Positions 44,525 through 55,062 of a DNA stretch of 64,000 nt are shown in pieces; positions within the stretch are counted from its first letter, which is position 1; each line of letters starts with the position of its first letter. The stretch lies in assembly GCF_039908635.1 (NCBI RefSeq), contig NZ_CP150918.1, positions 3,653,001 to 3,717,000 of the forward strand. Reading direction: 5' to 3'. The notes beneath the pieces were generated by a model. It saw nothing but the letters and a program-made list of their open reading frames with translations, had not been told where the DNA came from and did no database searches. The DNA is from Pseudomonas purpurea. GTDB lineage: Bacteria > Pseudomonadota > Gammaproteobacteria > Pseudomonadales > Pseudomonadaceae. The translations under genes and the position numbers were made by a program.

Positions 44525-44743
44525 TTCTCACTCTCTTGATCGGTGGCGCCGAGACATCTATTGGTCGACGCAGGTGCGTCAGTTTATACGGCCTAAACCT
44601 GCCAATCGACCAAAAATTGGAACGCCTGATCGACATCTTCACCTCATGTCGTAGGGGATTTCTGAAAATGCCTTTTGAGGTGTCTATCAGACGTCATCGT
44701 TTCGTACCCTTTGCGCCCGTCCTCCAAGGCACAAGAGTGTGTG

Positions 44744-46747
44744 ATGCATAACGACATGGAAAGCCCCTTCACCCTGACCCTCGCCGCTCAAGGGCTGAGC
44801 CTGCCGGTGCAGAGGTTCAGTGGTCGCGAAGCCTTCAACGAACCCTACTGCTTCGAGATCACCCTCAGCCGCCGCGCGCCCCTCATTGACTTGAACACAC
44901 TGCTCGGCCAACCGGCGTTCCTCGACATGGACACTCGCTGCGGCATCCACGGCATTGTTCAGAGCGCGGGGTTGCAGTATCGCGACCCGCAAACCGTCGG
45001 CTATCAACTGACCCTGGCACCCAGCCTGATGGTGCTGGCGCAAGGCCCCGTGCGCCGGGTGTTCCATGAACTGAGCGTACCGGCGATCCTGCGCCAACTG
45101 CTTGAAGCACACCGACTGCCCGACACCGCATACCGCTTCGAACTGCCCGGCGGCCACTACCCACCCCGACCGTTTTGCATCCAGTACGACGAAAGCGACC
45201 TGCATCTGTTGCATCGCCTGTGCGAAGAAGAAGGCATTCACTATTACTTCGAACACCAGCCGGACGCTCATGTGCTGGTGTTTGCCGAAGACGCGGACAG
45301 CTTCGCGCAACAACCGGTCATGGCGCGCTTCCGACCGCCCCCAGCTTTGACAGGCCGCACGCCAGCCATTACCCACGTCTATCAACGCCACTATCTGCCA
45401 GCCCCGACGCCTCTGCCAGCGAGCCCGCCCTCACGTTCCGAAAGCAGCGCCATGGAGACCTTCGACGGGGCCGCCAACCAGCCACCTGCGGATACGCAAC
45501 CGGCGATGGGCCGTCAGAGCCCCGCACTCGCGCGCCGCCAGCAACTCAGCCGACGGGCACTGGAACGTTTGCGCAGCCGACACCAGCAGATCGAAGGTCA
45601 AGGCACCCATCCGCACCTGCGCAGCGGGCACCTTGTGCAGTTGAGCGAACATCCACTCTCGATGTTCAACGACCAGTGGCTGGTCACCGAAGTCCAGCAC
45701 CTGGGCCTTGCGCCCTCGGAAACTGCCACACAGGAGGAACAGTGGCTGGCGGATGACCCGACGATGCACCCTCAGGGCTATGGCAACCGGTTCAAGGCGA
45801 TTCCCTGGTCTGTGGTGTTCAGGCCCGCGCTCAATCACCCAAAGCCCTGCATTCCGGGTTACCAGCGTGCAACGGTGTGCGGTCCCAAGGGACAATTGGC
45901 GGCCCTTGATGAACAAGGACGGATCAAGATCAGTTTGTGGTCAACGCAGGCGCCGGACTCGCAGGCACCCGCGGGGTTCTGGCTGCCAATGGCACCAGGC
46001 GGTCAAACCCGGCAACCGCTGTGTGGAAGTGAGGTGCTTATCGGCTTCGTCGACAATGACCCCGACCAACCGGTGTTACTGGCGTTCCCCGAACATCCTG
46101 TCACCGCGCCCGCCCCCGCGCCAGGGGTGTACCTGGACGGATGCAGGCTCAGCGACGCCACCGCTCATGTCCACGTCGGTGCCGGGCAGCGGTTGCACGT
46201 CGAGGATGTCCAGCCACTGACACTGACCGCCCGGCGCAACCAACTGCACCTGAGCCCCGAGCGCATCACCTTGTGCGCCAGCGCCGAAACAACGCCCGCG
46301 TCCCGGCCAAGGGAGATGCCAAAACCCGACGCCCGGCTGGCGGACGGCGACCTTTACCTGTTTGCCCAACCTCCCGCCCGCACCGAGCGCCTGGCCGACA
46401 CCACGTGGTACATCGTCCGGTTGCCCCATCCGGGCTTCAAGAATCTACCCGGCCTGGGCCGCGATTGCGTGCTGATGGAAGGTAAAAGCCAGGCGTCGGG
46501 GAATCTGGGTCTGAGCGCTGAACAGACCAGGCACCTGGCCGAGGCATTCGTCAGCACCCCGCAGCAGCTTTGCCTGCTTTACCCGGGTCACTGCGTGCCG
46601 CTGGCCGAATACTTCGACCGCCACTGGAACCCCGAGCAGCGCGCAGCCTTCCTGCAACAGGGCAAACCGCCCGCAGCGGCAGGGAAAAAGCACAACAGCG
46701 ATCTGCTGCTCGACTGGCTGCTCAACCGACCAGCCCCATCACACTGA
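44744..46747 (+). CDS. VgrG-type type VI secretion tip protein with extra C-terminal region (orphan)
   Basis: A 667-residue VgrG. The gp27-like base (about 1-380) has 'FNEPYCFEITLSRRAPL' and 'YDESDLHLLHRLCEEEGIHYYFEH'. The OB-fold follows with 'QGRIKISLW' and 'GFWLPMAPGG', 'GSEVLIGFVDNDPDQPVLLA'. The needle is short. A distinct tail (about 540-667, 'LYLFAQPPARTERLADTTWYIVRLP' onward) matches no domain I recognise and may bind an adaptor or act as effector. No other T6SS gene is adjacent. The ATG at 44744 is the best of several clustered starts. Confidence 0.87.
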   Translation: MHNDMESPFTLTLAAQGLSLPVQRFSGREAFNEPYCFEITLSRRAPLIDLNTLLGQPAFLDMDTRCGIHGIVQSAGLQYRDPQTVGYQLTLAPSLMVLAQGPVRRVFHELSVPAILRQLLEAHRLPDTAYRFELPGGHYPPRPFCIQYDESDLHLLHRLCEEEGIHYYFEHQPDAHVLVFAEDADSFAQQPVMARFRPPPALTGRTPAITHVYQRHYLPAPTPLPASPPSRSESSAMETFDGAANQPPADTQPAMGRQSPALARRQQLSRRALERLRSRHQQIEGQGTHPHLRSGHLVQLSEHPLSMFNDQWLVTEVQHLGLAPSETATQEEQWLADDPTMHPQGYGNRFKAIPWSVVFRPALNHPKPCIPGYQRATVCGPKGQLAALDEQGRIKISLWSTQAPDSQAPAGFWLPMAPGGQTRQPLCGSEVLIGFVDNDPDQPVLLAFPEHPVTAPAPAPGVYLDGCRLSDATAHVHVGAGQRLHVEDVQPLTLTARRNQLHLSPERITLCASAETTPASRPREMPKPDARLADGDLYLFAQPPARTERLADTTWYIVRLPHPGFKNLPGLGRDCVLMEGKSQASGNLGLSAEQTRHLAEAFVSTPQQLCLLYPGHCVPLAEYFDRHWNPEQRAAFLQQGKPPAAAGKKHNSDLLLDWLLNRPAPSH

Positions 46748-46764
46748 GCGTGCTTGAGCAGCGC

Positions 46765-47628
46765 TCACGGCGGCGGCGCCAACTCGAAAAACGCCTGTAT
46801 CAAGCGTAAATCCCGGCGCCGCTCCATACAGCCGAGCAAGTGCCGGTTGACCAGCCCTTCGCCAATGATCGGCACCGCCCGCACCCGTGGGTCATGGCTG
46901 ACCTCTACCGAAGACACCACGCCCACCCCCAGGTCGGCCGCCACCGCTTCGGTCACCGCCTCACGGCTGTCCAGTTCCAGCAACACCCGAGGGTTGACCT
47001 TGGCCTGCGCGCACGCTTCATCGAAGGTGCGACGTGTGATCGACGTCGGTTCTCGCAACACCATGATCACCTGATCCAGTTGCTTGAGCGCAATGCCTTC
47101 CGGCAGTGCCACCCATGGGTGAGCGTGGGGCACCAACGCGCAAATCCGCGACTGGTTCAAGGCTTGCAGGTGCAAGCCTTTGCGTGGTTCGACCTCGGTG
47201 AGCACCGCCACGTCGGCATGCTCGGACAACAGCGCCGCGAGGGTTTCCTGAGCGTTGCCCAATCGCAGGTTGACGGTGATCCCCGGATACCGCGCCCGCA
47301 AACTGGCAAGCATCGGCATGACCTGATGCGGGCCGTCCGCCGCCACTTCCAGGCGTCCGGTCAATAACTGGCGGTTCGCTTCGAGCATCACCTGCGCTTC
47401 CTCGGCCAGGCCGAACATCGCCCGGGTGATCGCCGCCAGTCGGGTGCCCTCCTCCGTCAGCTCGACCCGCCGGGCCGTGCGCCGCAACAGCGTGATCTGG
47501 TAGTGCTCTTCCAGCGCCTTGATGTGCCCGGTAACGGCCGGTTGGCTGATGAACAAGCGCGCCGCCGCACGGGTAAAACTGCCTTCGCGGGCCACCGCAT
47601 CGAAGGCGCGGAGTTGGAACAGATTCAT
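46765..47628 (-). CDS. LysR-family regulator, probably of 2-aminoethylphosphonate degradation
   Basis: A 287-residue LysR protein beginning 'MNLFQLRAFDAVAREGSFTRAAARLFISQPAVTGHIKALEEHY'. It has an effector domain in which 'VLREPTSITRRTFDEA' is recognisable. It is divergent from phnW across 114 bp that contains a perfect 12-bp palindrome (47687-47698). It is therefore likely the local activator of phnWX. A longer upstream frame runs into phnW and is rejected. Confidence 0.9.
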   Translation of the reverse strand: MNLFQLRAFDAVAREGSFTRAAARLFISQPAVTGHIKALEEHYQITLLRRTARRVELTEEGTRLAAITRAMFGLAEEAQVMLEANRQLLTGRLEVAADGPHQVMPMLASLRARYPGITVNLRLGNAQETLAALLSEHADVAVLTEVEPRKGLHLQALNQSRICALVPHAHPWVALPEGIALKQLDQVIMVLREPTSITRRTFDEACAQAKVNPRVLLELDSREAVTEAVAADLGVGVVSSVEVSHDPRVRAVPIIGEGLVNRHLLGCMERRRDLRLIQAFFELAPPP

Positions 47629-47686
47629 GGCTATCGGTCTCGCTGATGGCTGGCATAACAATAAACAATTTGATTGATGGTACGGC

Positions 47687-47698
47687 AAATTGCAATTT
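47687..47698. promoter_or_regulatory. Candidate LysR operator before phnW
   Basis: AAATTGCAATTT is a perfect 12-bp palindrome with an AT-rich context (ATAAACAATTTG nearby) between the LysR gene and phnW. Confidence 0.55.
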
Positions 47699-47742
47699 AT
47701 GCCCCGTAGCTTCATCCCCCAGCGTCTTGCGAGGACATGAAA

Positions 47743-48852
47743 ATGAGTACCGTCGAGCCCATCCTGCTCACCCCTGGCCCACTGACCACATCGCTGCGCA
47801 CCCGCCAGGCGATGATGGTGGACTGGGGTTCGTGGGATGAGCGCTTCAACCAGCTCACCGCCAGCCTCTGCGAACAGTTGCTGGCCATCCTCGACGGCGC
47901 CGACACTCACCACTGCGTACCGTTACAAGGCAGCGGCACCTTTGCCGTCGAAGCAGCCATCGGCACACTGGTGCCCCGCGACGGTAAAGTGCTGGTGCTG
48001 ATCAACGGTGCCTACGGCAAACGCCTGGCGAAGATCTGCGAAGTGCTCGGCCGTGCCTACAACACCTTCGAAACCGCCGAAGACGAACCGACCACCGCCG
48101 CCGACGTCGACCGCCTGCTACAGGCCGACAGCAGCATCACCCATGTGGCGCTGATCCACTGCGAAACCAGCACCGGAATCCTCAATCCGCTGCCGGAAAT
48201 CGCCGACATCATTGCCCGACACGGCAAACGCCTGATCATCGACGCCATGAGTTCCTTCGGCGCGTTGCCAATCGACGCTCGAAAAATCCCCTTCGACGCA
48301 CTGATCGCCGCCTCCGGCAAATGCCTGGAAGGCGTGCCGGGCATGGGTTTCGTCTTCGCCAACAAAACGTCTTTGGCGAATGCGGCCGGCAACGCTCACT
48401 CGCTGGCGATGGACCTGTTCGACCAGCACAGCTACCTGGCCAAGACCGGCCAATGGCGCTTCACCCCGCCAACCCACGTGGTCGCGGCGCTGCACGAAGC
48501 CCTGCTGCAATACACCGAAGAAGGTGGCCTGCCGGCGCGGCATCAGCGTTACGCCGACAACTGCCGGGTGTTGCTCGATGAAATGGCCAAACTCGGTTTG
48601 CGCAGTTTCCTGCCGGCCGCAATCCAGGCGCCAATCATCGTTACCTTTCATGCCCCGAAAGATCCGCGCTACCAGTTCAAGGCATTCTACGAACGGGTGA
48701 AAGCCAAGGGTTTCATTCTGTATCCGGGCAAATTGACCCAGGTCGAGACCTTCCGCGTCGGCTGCATCGGTCACGTCAACCAGGCTGAAATGAAAGCCGC
48801 CGTGGCGGCGGTCGCCGAGGCGCTGCGCGAAATGGAAGTACTGGAGTTTTAA
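47743..48852 (+). CDS. phnW: 2-aminoethylphosphonate:pyruvate transaminase
   Basis: A 369-residue fold-type I PLP enzyme turning 2-aminoethylphosphonate and pyruvate into phosphonoacetaldehyde and alanine. It starts '[25 protein letters not shown]', has '[14 protein letters not shown]', '[15 protein letters not shown]', and the PLP Lys in '[19 protein letters not shown]'. GAGGA lies about 8 nt before the ATG at 47743, which is preferred over the ATG at 47737. phnX follows after a REPIN. Confidence 0.96.
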   Translation: MSTVEPILLTPGPLTTSLRTRQAMMVDWGSWDERFNQLTASLCEQLLAILDGADTHHCVPLQGSGTFAVEAAIGTLVPRDGKVLVLINGAYGKRLAKICEVLGRAYNTFETAEDEPTTAADVDRLLQADSSITHVALIHCETSTGILNPLPEIADIIARHGKRLIIDAMSSFGALPIDARKIPFDALIAASGKCLEGVPGMGFVFANKTSLANAAGNAHSLAMDLFDQHSYLAKTGQWRFTPPTHVVAALHEALLQYTEEGGLPARHQRYADNCRVLLDEMAKLGLRSFLPAAIQAPIIVTFHAPKDPRYQFKAFYERVKAKGFILYPGKLTQVETFRVGCIGHVNQAEMKAAVAAVAEALREMEVLEF

Positions 48853-48870
48853 ACCCCACCGCATTCCCCT

Positions 48871-48973
48871 GTGAGAGCGGCGGTGCGGCGATCCGACCTG
48901 CTCGCGAAGACGATTGAACATTCAACATTGAAGTCGACTGATTTACCGCTATCGCGAGCAGGCCCGCTCCCAC
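48871..48973. repeat. REPIN between phnW and phnX
   Basis: GTGAGAGCGGCGGTGCGGCG...CTGCTCGCGAA is followed about 50 nt later by the inverted partner ATCGCGAGCAGGCCCGCTCCCAC. The two outer arms are a mixed pair of repeat variants. Confidence 0.75.
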
Positions 48974-49019
48974 CAGAAGCAGTTCCCTTATTAACCAGAT
49001 GCCACAGGATTTGATCACC

Positions 49020-49847
49020 ATGAACTACAACAACCCTACCCAGCTCCAGGCCGCCATCCTCGACTGGGCCGGCACCGTGGTCGATTTCGGCTCTTTTGCG
49101 CCGACCCAGATTTTCGTCGAGGCCTTTGCCGAATTCGACGTTCAGGTCTCCATCGAAGAAGCACGTGGCCCGATGGGCATGGGCAAGTGGGACCACATTC
49201 GCACCCTCTGCGATCAACCGGACGTCGCCGAGCGCTACCGCACCGTCTTCGGCCGTACGCCCACCGACGATGATGTGACTGCGATCTACCAGCGCTTCAT
49301 GCCCCTGCAAATCGAAAAAATCGCCGAGCACTCGGCGTTGATCCCGGGCGCGCTGGAGACCATCGCCCACCTGCGCCAACAAGGGCTCAAGATCGGTTCG
49401 TGCTCCGGCTATCCGAAGCAGGTCATGGACAAAGTCGTTGAGCTGGCCGCCACCAACGGCTACGTGGCTGACCATGTCGTTGCCACCGACGAAGTGCCCA
49501 ACGGTCGCCCGTGGCCGGCCCAGGCACTGGCCAACGTGATTGCGCTGGGTATCGACGACGTTGCTGCTTGCGTGAAGATCGACGACACCGTGCCGGGCAT
49601 TCTCGAAGGGCGCCGTGCCGGCATGTGGACCGTGGCGCTGATCTGCTCGGGCAACGCACTGGGCTTGACCTATGAAGGCTATCGCGCCTTGAGCCGTGAA
49701 AAACTGGCCAGCGAACGCACACGCATCCACGCGATGTTCGAAGGCTCGCGCCCGCACTACATGATCGACACCATTACCGATTTGCCTCACGTGATTGCCG
49801 ACATCAACAAACGCCTGGCCAACGGGGAGATGCCACAAAGCAACTGA
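49020..49847 (+). CDS. phnX: Phosphonoacetaldehyde hydrolase (phosphonatase)
   Basis: A 275-residue HAD-superfamily enzyme cleaving phosphonoacetaldehyde to acetaldehyde and phosphate. The nucleophile Asp lies in '[13 protein letters not shown]'. The cap-domain Lys expected for Schiff-base formation is near '[13 protein letters not shown]'. The later motifs are '[15 protein letters not shown]' and '[22 protein letters not shown]'. It completes the PhnWX route with phnW. AGGA lies about 11 nt before the ATG. Confidence 0.96.
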   Translation: MNYNNPTQLQAAILDWAGTVVDFGSFAPTQIFVEAFAEFDVQVSIEEARGPMGMGKWDHIRTLCDQPDVAERYRTVFGRTPTDDDVTAIYQRFMPLQIEKIAEHSALIPGALETIAHLRQQGLKIGSCSGYPKQVMDKVVELAATNGYVADHVVATDEVPNGRPWPAQALANVIALGIDDVAACVKIDDTVPGILEGRRAGMWTVALICSGNALGLTYEGYRALSREKLASERTRIHAMFEGSRPHYMIDTITDLPHVIADINKRLANGEMPQSN

Positions 49848-49865
49848 TGGCCGCGTGTGCAACAA

Positions 49866-49900
49866 AAAAGCGCCAGCCCTTGAACGGGGCTGGCGCTTTT
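49866..49900 (+). terminator. Intrinsic terminator after phnX
   Basis: AAAAGCGCCAGCCC and GGGCTGGCGCTTTT form a 14-bp stem with a 7-nt loop and a T-rich end, 19 nt after the stop. Confidence 0.9.
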
Positions 49901-50045
49901 ATTTGCCCCATCGACTGCCTCGGAGCATAAGACAGGGCATAAATGCCTGATCTGCCTCAGGCAAAGCCACGCAAACAGGATTACAGTTAGGGCACTCCGT
50001 CGCACAAGAACGGAGGTTTCAGACCTGAATAGCGAGGAATACCGT

Positions 50046-50603
50046 ATGCCCTGGAAGAACTCCGACACACGCTACAGCACCGTCTCCATCGCGCTGCACT
50101 GGTTGATGCTGGTGTTACTGGCGGTGGTCTATGCCTGTATCGAATTGCGCGGGATCTTTCCCAAGGGCAGTGGCGGTCGGACCCTGATCAAGGAAGCCCA
50201 CTTCATGCTCGGCCTGACGGTGTTTGTGCTGGTCTGGTTGCGGTTGTTTGCCCGTAGCCTGGGAACCGCGCCGAAGATCTTCCCGGCGTCCCCGCCGTGG
50301 CAAACCGTGCTGGCCCGACTGATGCACTGGGCGCTGTACATCTTCATGATTGCCATGCCGATTCTCGGTTGGTTGGTCACCAGTGCCGAGGGGCACCAAG
50401 TGATGTTCTATGGCATAGACCTGCCGCTGCTGATTGACGAAAACAAACCGCTGGCCAAGCAACTCGAAGGCTGGCACGTACTGGGCGGCACTATTGGCTA
50501 CTGGCTGATCGGTCTGCACGCATTGGCGGGGCTGTACCACCATTACGTGGTGCGCGATAACACCCTCTTGCGGATGATGCCCAAGCGCATCAGCCCTGAC
50601 TGA
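50046..50603 (+). CDS. Cytochrome b561
   Basis: A 185-residue four-helix membrane dihaem cytochrome. Candidate haem His residues are in 'ALHWLMLVLLAV', 'EAHFMLGLTVFV', 'GWHVLGGTIGYWLIGLHALAGLYHHY'. Family members shuttle electrons between quinol and acceptors such as superoxide. Its stop overlaps the end of the converging desulfhydrase-type gene by 14 nt. Confidence 0.92.
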   Translation: MPWKNSDTRYSTVSIALHWLMLVLLAVVYACIELRGIFPKGSGGRTLIKEAHFMLGLTVFVLVWLRLFARSLGTAPKIFPASPPWQTVLARLMHWALYIFMIAMPILGWLVTSAEGHQVMFYGIDLPLLIDENKPLAKQLEGWHVLGGTIGYWLIGLHALAGLYHHYVVRDNTLLRMMPKRISPD

Positions 50604-51522
50604 CAGGCACAAAACCCCGGCGGCCCTGCAAGCCGCCGGTGTGCACGAAAACCAGCCGTGTACCGGCAGCGAAACGTCCCGCCTCGACCTGTTGCTTGAG
50701 TGCCAGCAGCGCTTTGCCGGTGTACAGCGGCTCCAGGGGAATGCCGCTGACCTGCTCGGAGCATTCGATGAAGGCCAGCAACTCGGGATCAACCCTGGCG
50801 AAACCACCGCGGCTGCCGTCGAACAGCTCATAGCCGTCGTTCGGCAAGGCACATTCGCCGAGGATCGTCTCCACCTGCTGCGCCACGCCATGATCATCCG
50901 GTACCGCCAGCGCGCCATACACCGGATGCCTTCCCGCCTCGGCCAGCACCAGCCCGGCCAGCGTGGTGCCGGTTCCGCAGGCCAGCCACCAACCGTCGTA
51001 GTCGCTCCAGCCCAACGCGTTCAGTTGCTCACGCACGGGGGTGAGCAATTGAGCGCAGCCGAGGGCACCGAGCAAACCGCCGCCGCCTTCAGAAACTGGA
51101 TGCAGATGCGGATATTGCGCCTGCCACGGCTGCCAGAAGCCCGGTTCGTTGCGCGCGCGATAACCGCCGTAACCCAACCAGTGCACCTGCATGCCGAAGG
51201 CCTGCAAGTCCTGCACGGTCAGGTTTTCTTGCGGATGACCGCGCAGCAGGCCCACGGTGGGAAAACCGAAGCGTTTGCCTGCCGCCGCCAGTGCATGCAA
51301 ATGGTTGGAGTAAGCCCCGCCCAGGCTGATCACCCCTTCGGCCCCCGCCTCGCTGGCCACTCTCAGGTGATCAATGAGCTTGAACCACTTGTTGCCCGAG
51401 ATCAGCGGGTCGATCTGGTCCAGGCGCAGGACCGCGACGTCGACGCCAGCTGCGGTGAGCCAGTCCAAGTGAAGACGTTCAAGGGGAGCATGGGGGAGCC
51501 AGTCACAAGAAGGAGAAAGCAT
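50590..51522 (-). CDS. D-cysteine desulfhydrase / ACC-deaminase-family PLP enzyme
   Basis: A 310-residue fold-type II PLP enzyme. The PLP Lys lies in 'DPLISGNKWFKL', with 'SLGGAYSNHLHALAAAGKRFG' next and the phosphate-binding 'ACGTGTTLAGLVLA'. 'VFVHTGGLQG' is typical of the DcyD/ACC deaminase family. D-cysteine desulfhydrase activity is more likely than ACC deaminase, but the distinguishing residues need an alignment. A terminator-like hairpin lies directly before the ATG and no Shine-Dalgarno is visible. Confidence 0.87.
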   Translation of the reverse strand: MLSPSCDWLPHAPLERLHLDWLTAAGVDVAVLRLDQIDPLISGNKWFKLIDHLRVASEAGAEGVISLGGAYSNHLHALAAAGKRFGFPTVGLLRGHPQENLTVQDLQAFGMQVHWLGYGGYRARNEPGFWQPWQAQYPHLHPVSEGGGGLLGALGCAQLLTPVREQLNALGWSDYDGWWLACGTGTTLAGLVLAEAGRHPVYGALAVPDDHGVAQQVETILGECALPNDGYELFDGSRGGFARVDPELLAFIECSEQVSGIPLEPLYTGKALLALKQQVEAGRFAAGTRLVFVHTGGLQGRRGFVPVSQG

Positions 51523-51523
51523 G

Positions 51524-51554
51524 GATGCCGGCTCTTTGGGAAAGAGCCGGCATC
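51524..51554. terminator. Hairpin abutting the desulfhydrase-type start codon
   Basis: GATGCCGGCTCTT pairs with AAGAGCCGGCATC (13 bp, 5-nt loop). On the minus strand it occupies positions -2 to -32 relative to the ATG at 51522. Confidence 0.7.
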
Positions 51555-51569
51555 TTACCAGCACAGAGA

Positions 51570-51650
51570 ACGCCTTCGTGGGCAAGTCGGATCGACACAT
51601 CGCTCGCGCCTACAGGGTTCAAACCCGTAGGAGCAAAGCCTGCGCGCGAT
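51570..51650. repeat. REP-type repeat before the desulfhydrase-type gene
   Basis: CGTGGGCAAGTCGGATCGACACATCGCTCGCGCCTACAGG-like sequence and GTAGGAGCAAAGCCTGCGCGCGA form a diverged Pseudomonas repeat pair. It lies between fadH and the next gene. Confidence 0.55.
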
Positions 51651-51676
51651 GGCCATTGGCACGCTCGGCCGGCGTA

Positions 51677-53738
<2,062 letters not shown>

Positions 53739-53928
53739 TCACGGGGAAAATGCGGGCGCTCTTTGGCGCCCATCTGTCATGTTCGACAGACTAAGAGCAC
53801 GCTCGCGGTCGCTCAATGACCGTAACTGACAACTTATTGATCCAAATGCACAGCGCCTCTTGGCAAGCAGGCCCACGGGCCCTACCCTAGTCGGCGAACC
53901 CTGCACACGGCCGCTGACTGTTTTCCCC

Positions 53929-55059
53929 ATGCGCAAATTTCTCTGCCTCACCTTTTCCCTGGCCCTGATCGCCGCCATCACCACTTACGTGATGTGGACC
54001 AACGACCGCCCGGTCGGCCACTACCTCTCGGACCTGCGCATCAAGCTCGTGGTCGACCAGGGTGTTCCGGCCGGGCGTGGCAATCTTTTGGGGATCCAGC
54101 CCGAACTGTTCCCCACCGACTATCAAAGCCCCGAGCGCTTGCACCGCAAACTCGCGGCGTACCTGCAACAGGCCCGCGATCAAGGTCTGGTGAACGAGAA
54201 AACCGTCGTCGTACTGCCCGAACATGTCGGCACCTGGCTGATGCTCAGCGGCGAGAAAGACGAGCTGTATCAGGCCGGCAGCCTGAAAGAAGCCATGAAC
54301 TGGCTGGCCGTCAGCAACCCGCTACGCTTCGTGCGTGCGCTGATCAGCGCCACGGGCGACAGCCGACTGGATGACGCGCACCTGCGCATGAAAGCCAAAA
54401 CCATGGCCCGGGATTACCAACAGTTGTTTGGTGGGCTGGCCAAGGAATTCGGGGTGACCCTGGTTGCCGGCTCCATCGTGCTGCCCGAACCGAGCGTCAG
54501 CGACGGACAATTGAATCCGGGGCGCGGGGCGCTGTACAACAGCACCCTGGTGTTCGGCCGTGACGGAATGCCCATCGGCCAACCGCAACGCCAGTTGTAC
54601 CCAACGTCCGAGGAGCGCGGCTTTATCCAGCCCAGTGTCGATCAGGCAGTCACCGTCATCGACACCCCCGCCGGTCGTTTGGGCGTGTTGATTGGCAGCG
54701 ACAGCTGGTACCCGCAGAACTACCGCAAACTCAATGACCTGGGCGCCCAACTGATCGCCGTCCCCGCGTTTGTCAGGGGCCGCGGTACCTGGGACAAGCC
54801 TTGGCACGGCAACAAGGGTGTATCGACCCCAAGCGAAATCGACCTGAAACCCGGTGAACTCAGTGAAGGTCAAGCCTGGCATCGCCTGACACTCATCAGT
54901 CAGCCTCCCGGCAGCCTGGCAACGGCCGGCATGAGTGTGTTCCTGCGGGGCCAGTTCTGGGACCAGAGCACCGCAGGCCAGAGCTTCCTCAGCAGCAATG
55001 GCCAGCATGTTGCCGACGGCGATGGCCGTGGTGCGCACGTGCTCAACCTCTGGTTGTAG
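53929..55059 (+). CDS. Nitrilase-fold (carbon-nitrogen hydrolase-like) protein, membrane-anchored, nucleophile apparently missing
   Basis: A 376-residue protein starting MRKFLCLTFSLALIAAITTYV (signal or anchor). The remaining domain resembles C-N hydrolases: 'VNEKTVVVLPEHVGTWL' supplies the Glu, but the Lys region reads 'GQPQRQLYPTSEERG'. The nucleophile segment, normally ICYD, reads 'LGVLIGSDSWYPQNY' and lacks Cys. It may be a non-catalytic or repurposed member. It is divergent from fadH and 3 nt upstream of the AraC gene, so it is cotranscribed with it. The same three-gene neighbourhood exists in P. aeruginosa as I recall it. Confidence 0.75.
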   Translation: MRKFLCLTFSLALIAAITTYVMWTNDRPVGHYLSDLRIKLVVDQGVPAGRGNLLGIQPELFPTDYQSPERLHRKLAAYLQQARDQGLVNEKTVVVLPEHVGTWLMLSGEKDELYQAGSLKEAMNWLAVSNPLRFVRALISATGDSRLDDAHLRMKAKTMARDYQQLFGGLAKEFGVTLVAGSIVLPEPSVSDGQLNPGRGALYNSTLVFGRDGMPIGQPQRQLYPTSEERGFIQPSVDQAVTVIDTPAGRLGVLIGSDSWYPQNYRKLNDLGAQLIAVPAFVRGRGTWDKPWHGNKGVSTPSEIDLKPGELSEGQAWHRLTLISQPPGSLATAGMSVFLRGQFWDQSTAGQSFLSSNGQHVADGDGRGAHVLNLWL

Positions 55060-55062
55060 GCC

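Noticed and set aside
44525..44743. The gap between the yebC-family gene and vgrG as a possible sRNA locus
   Set aside because: I see no terminator, promoter pair or conserved motif there.
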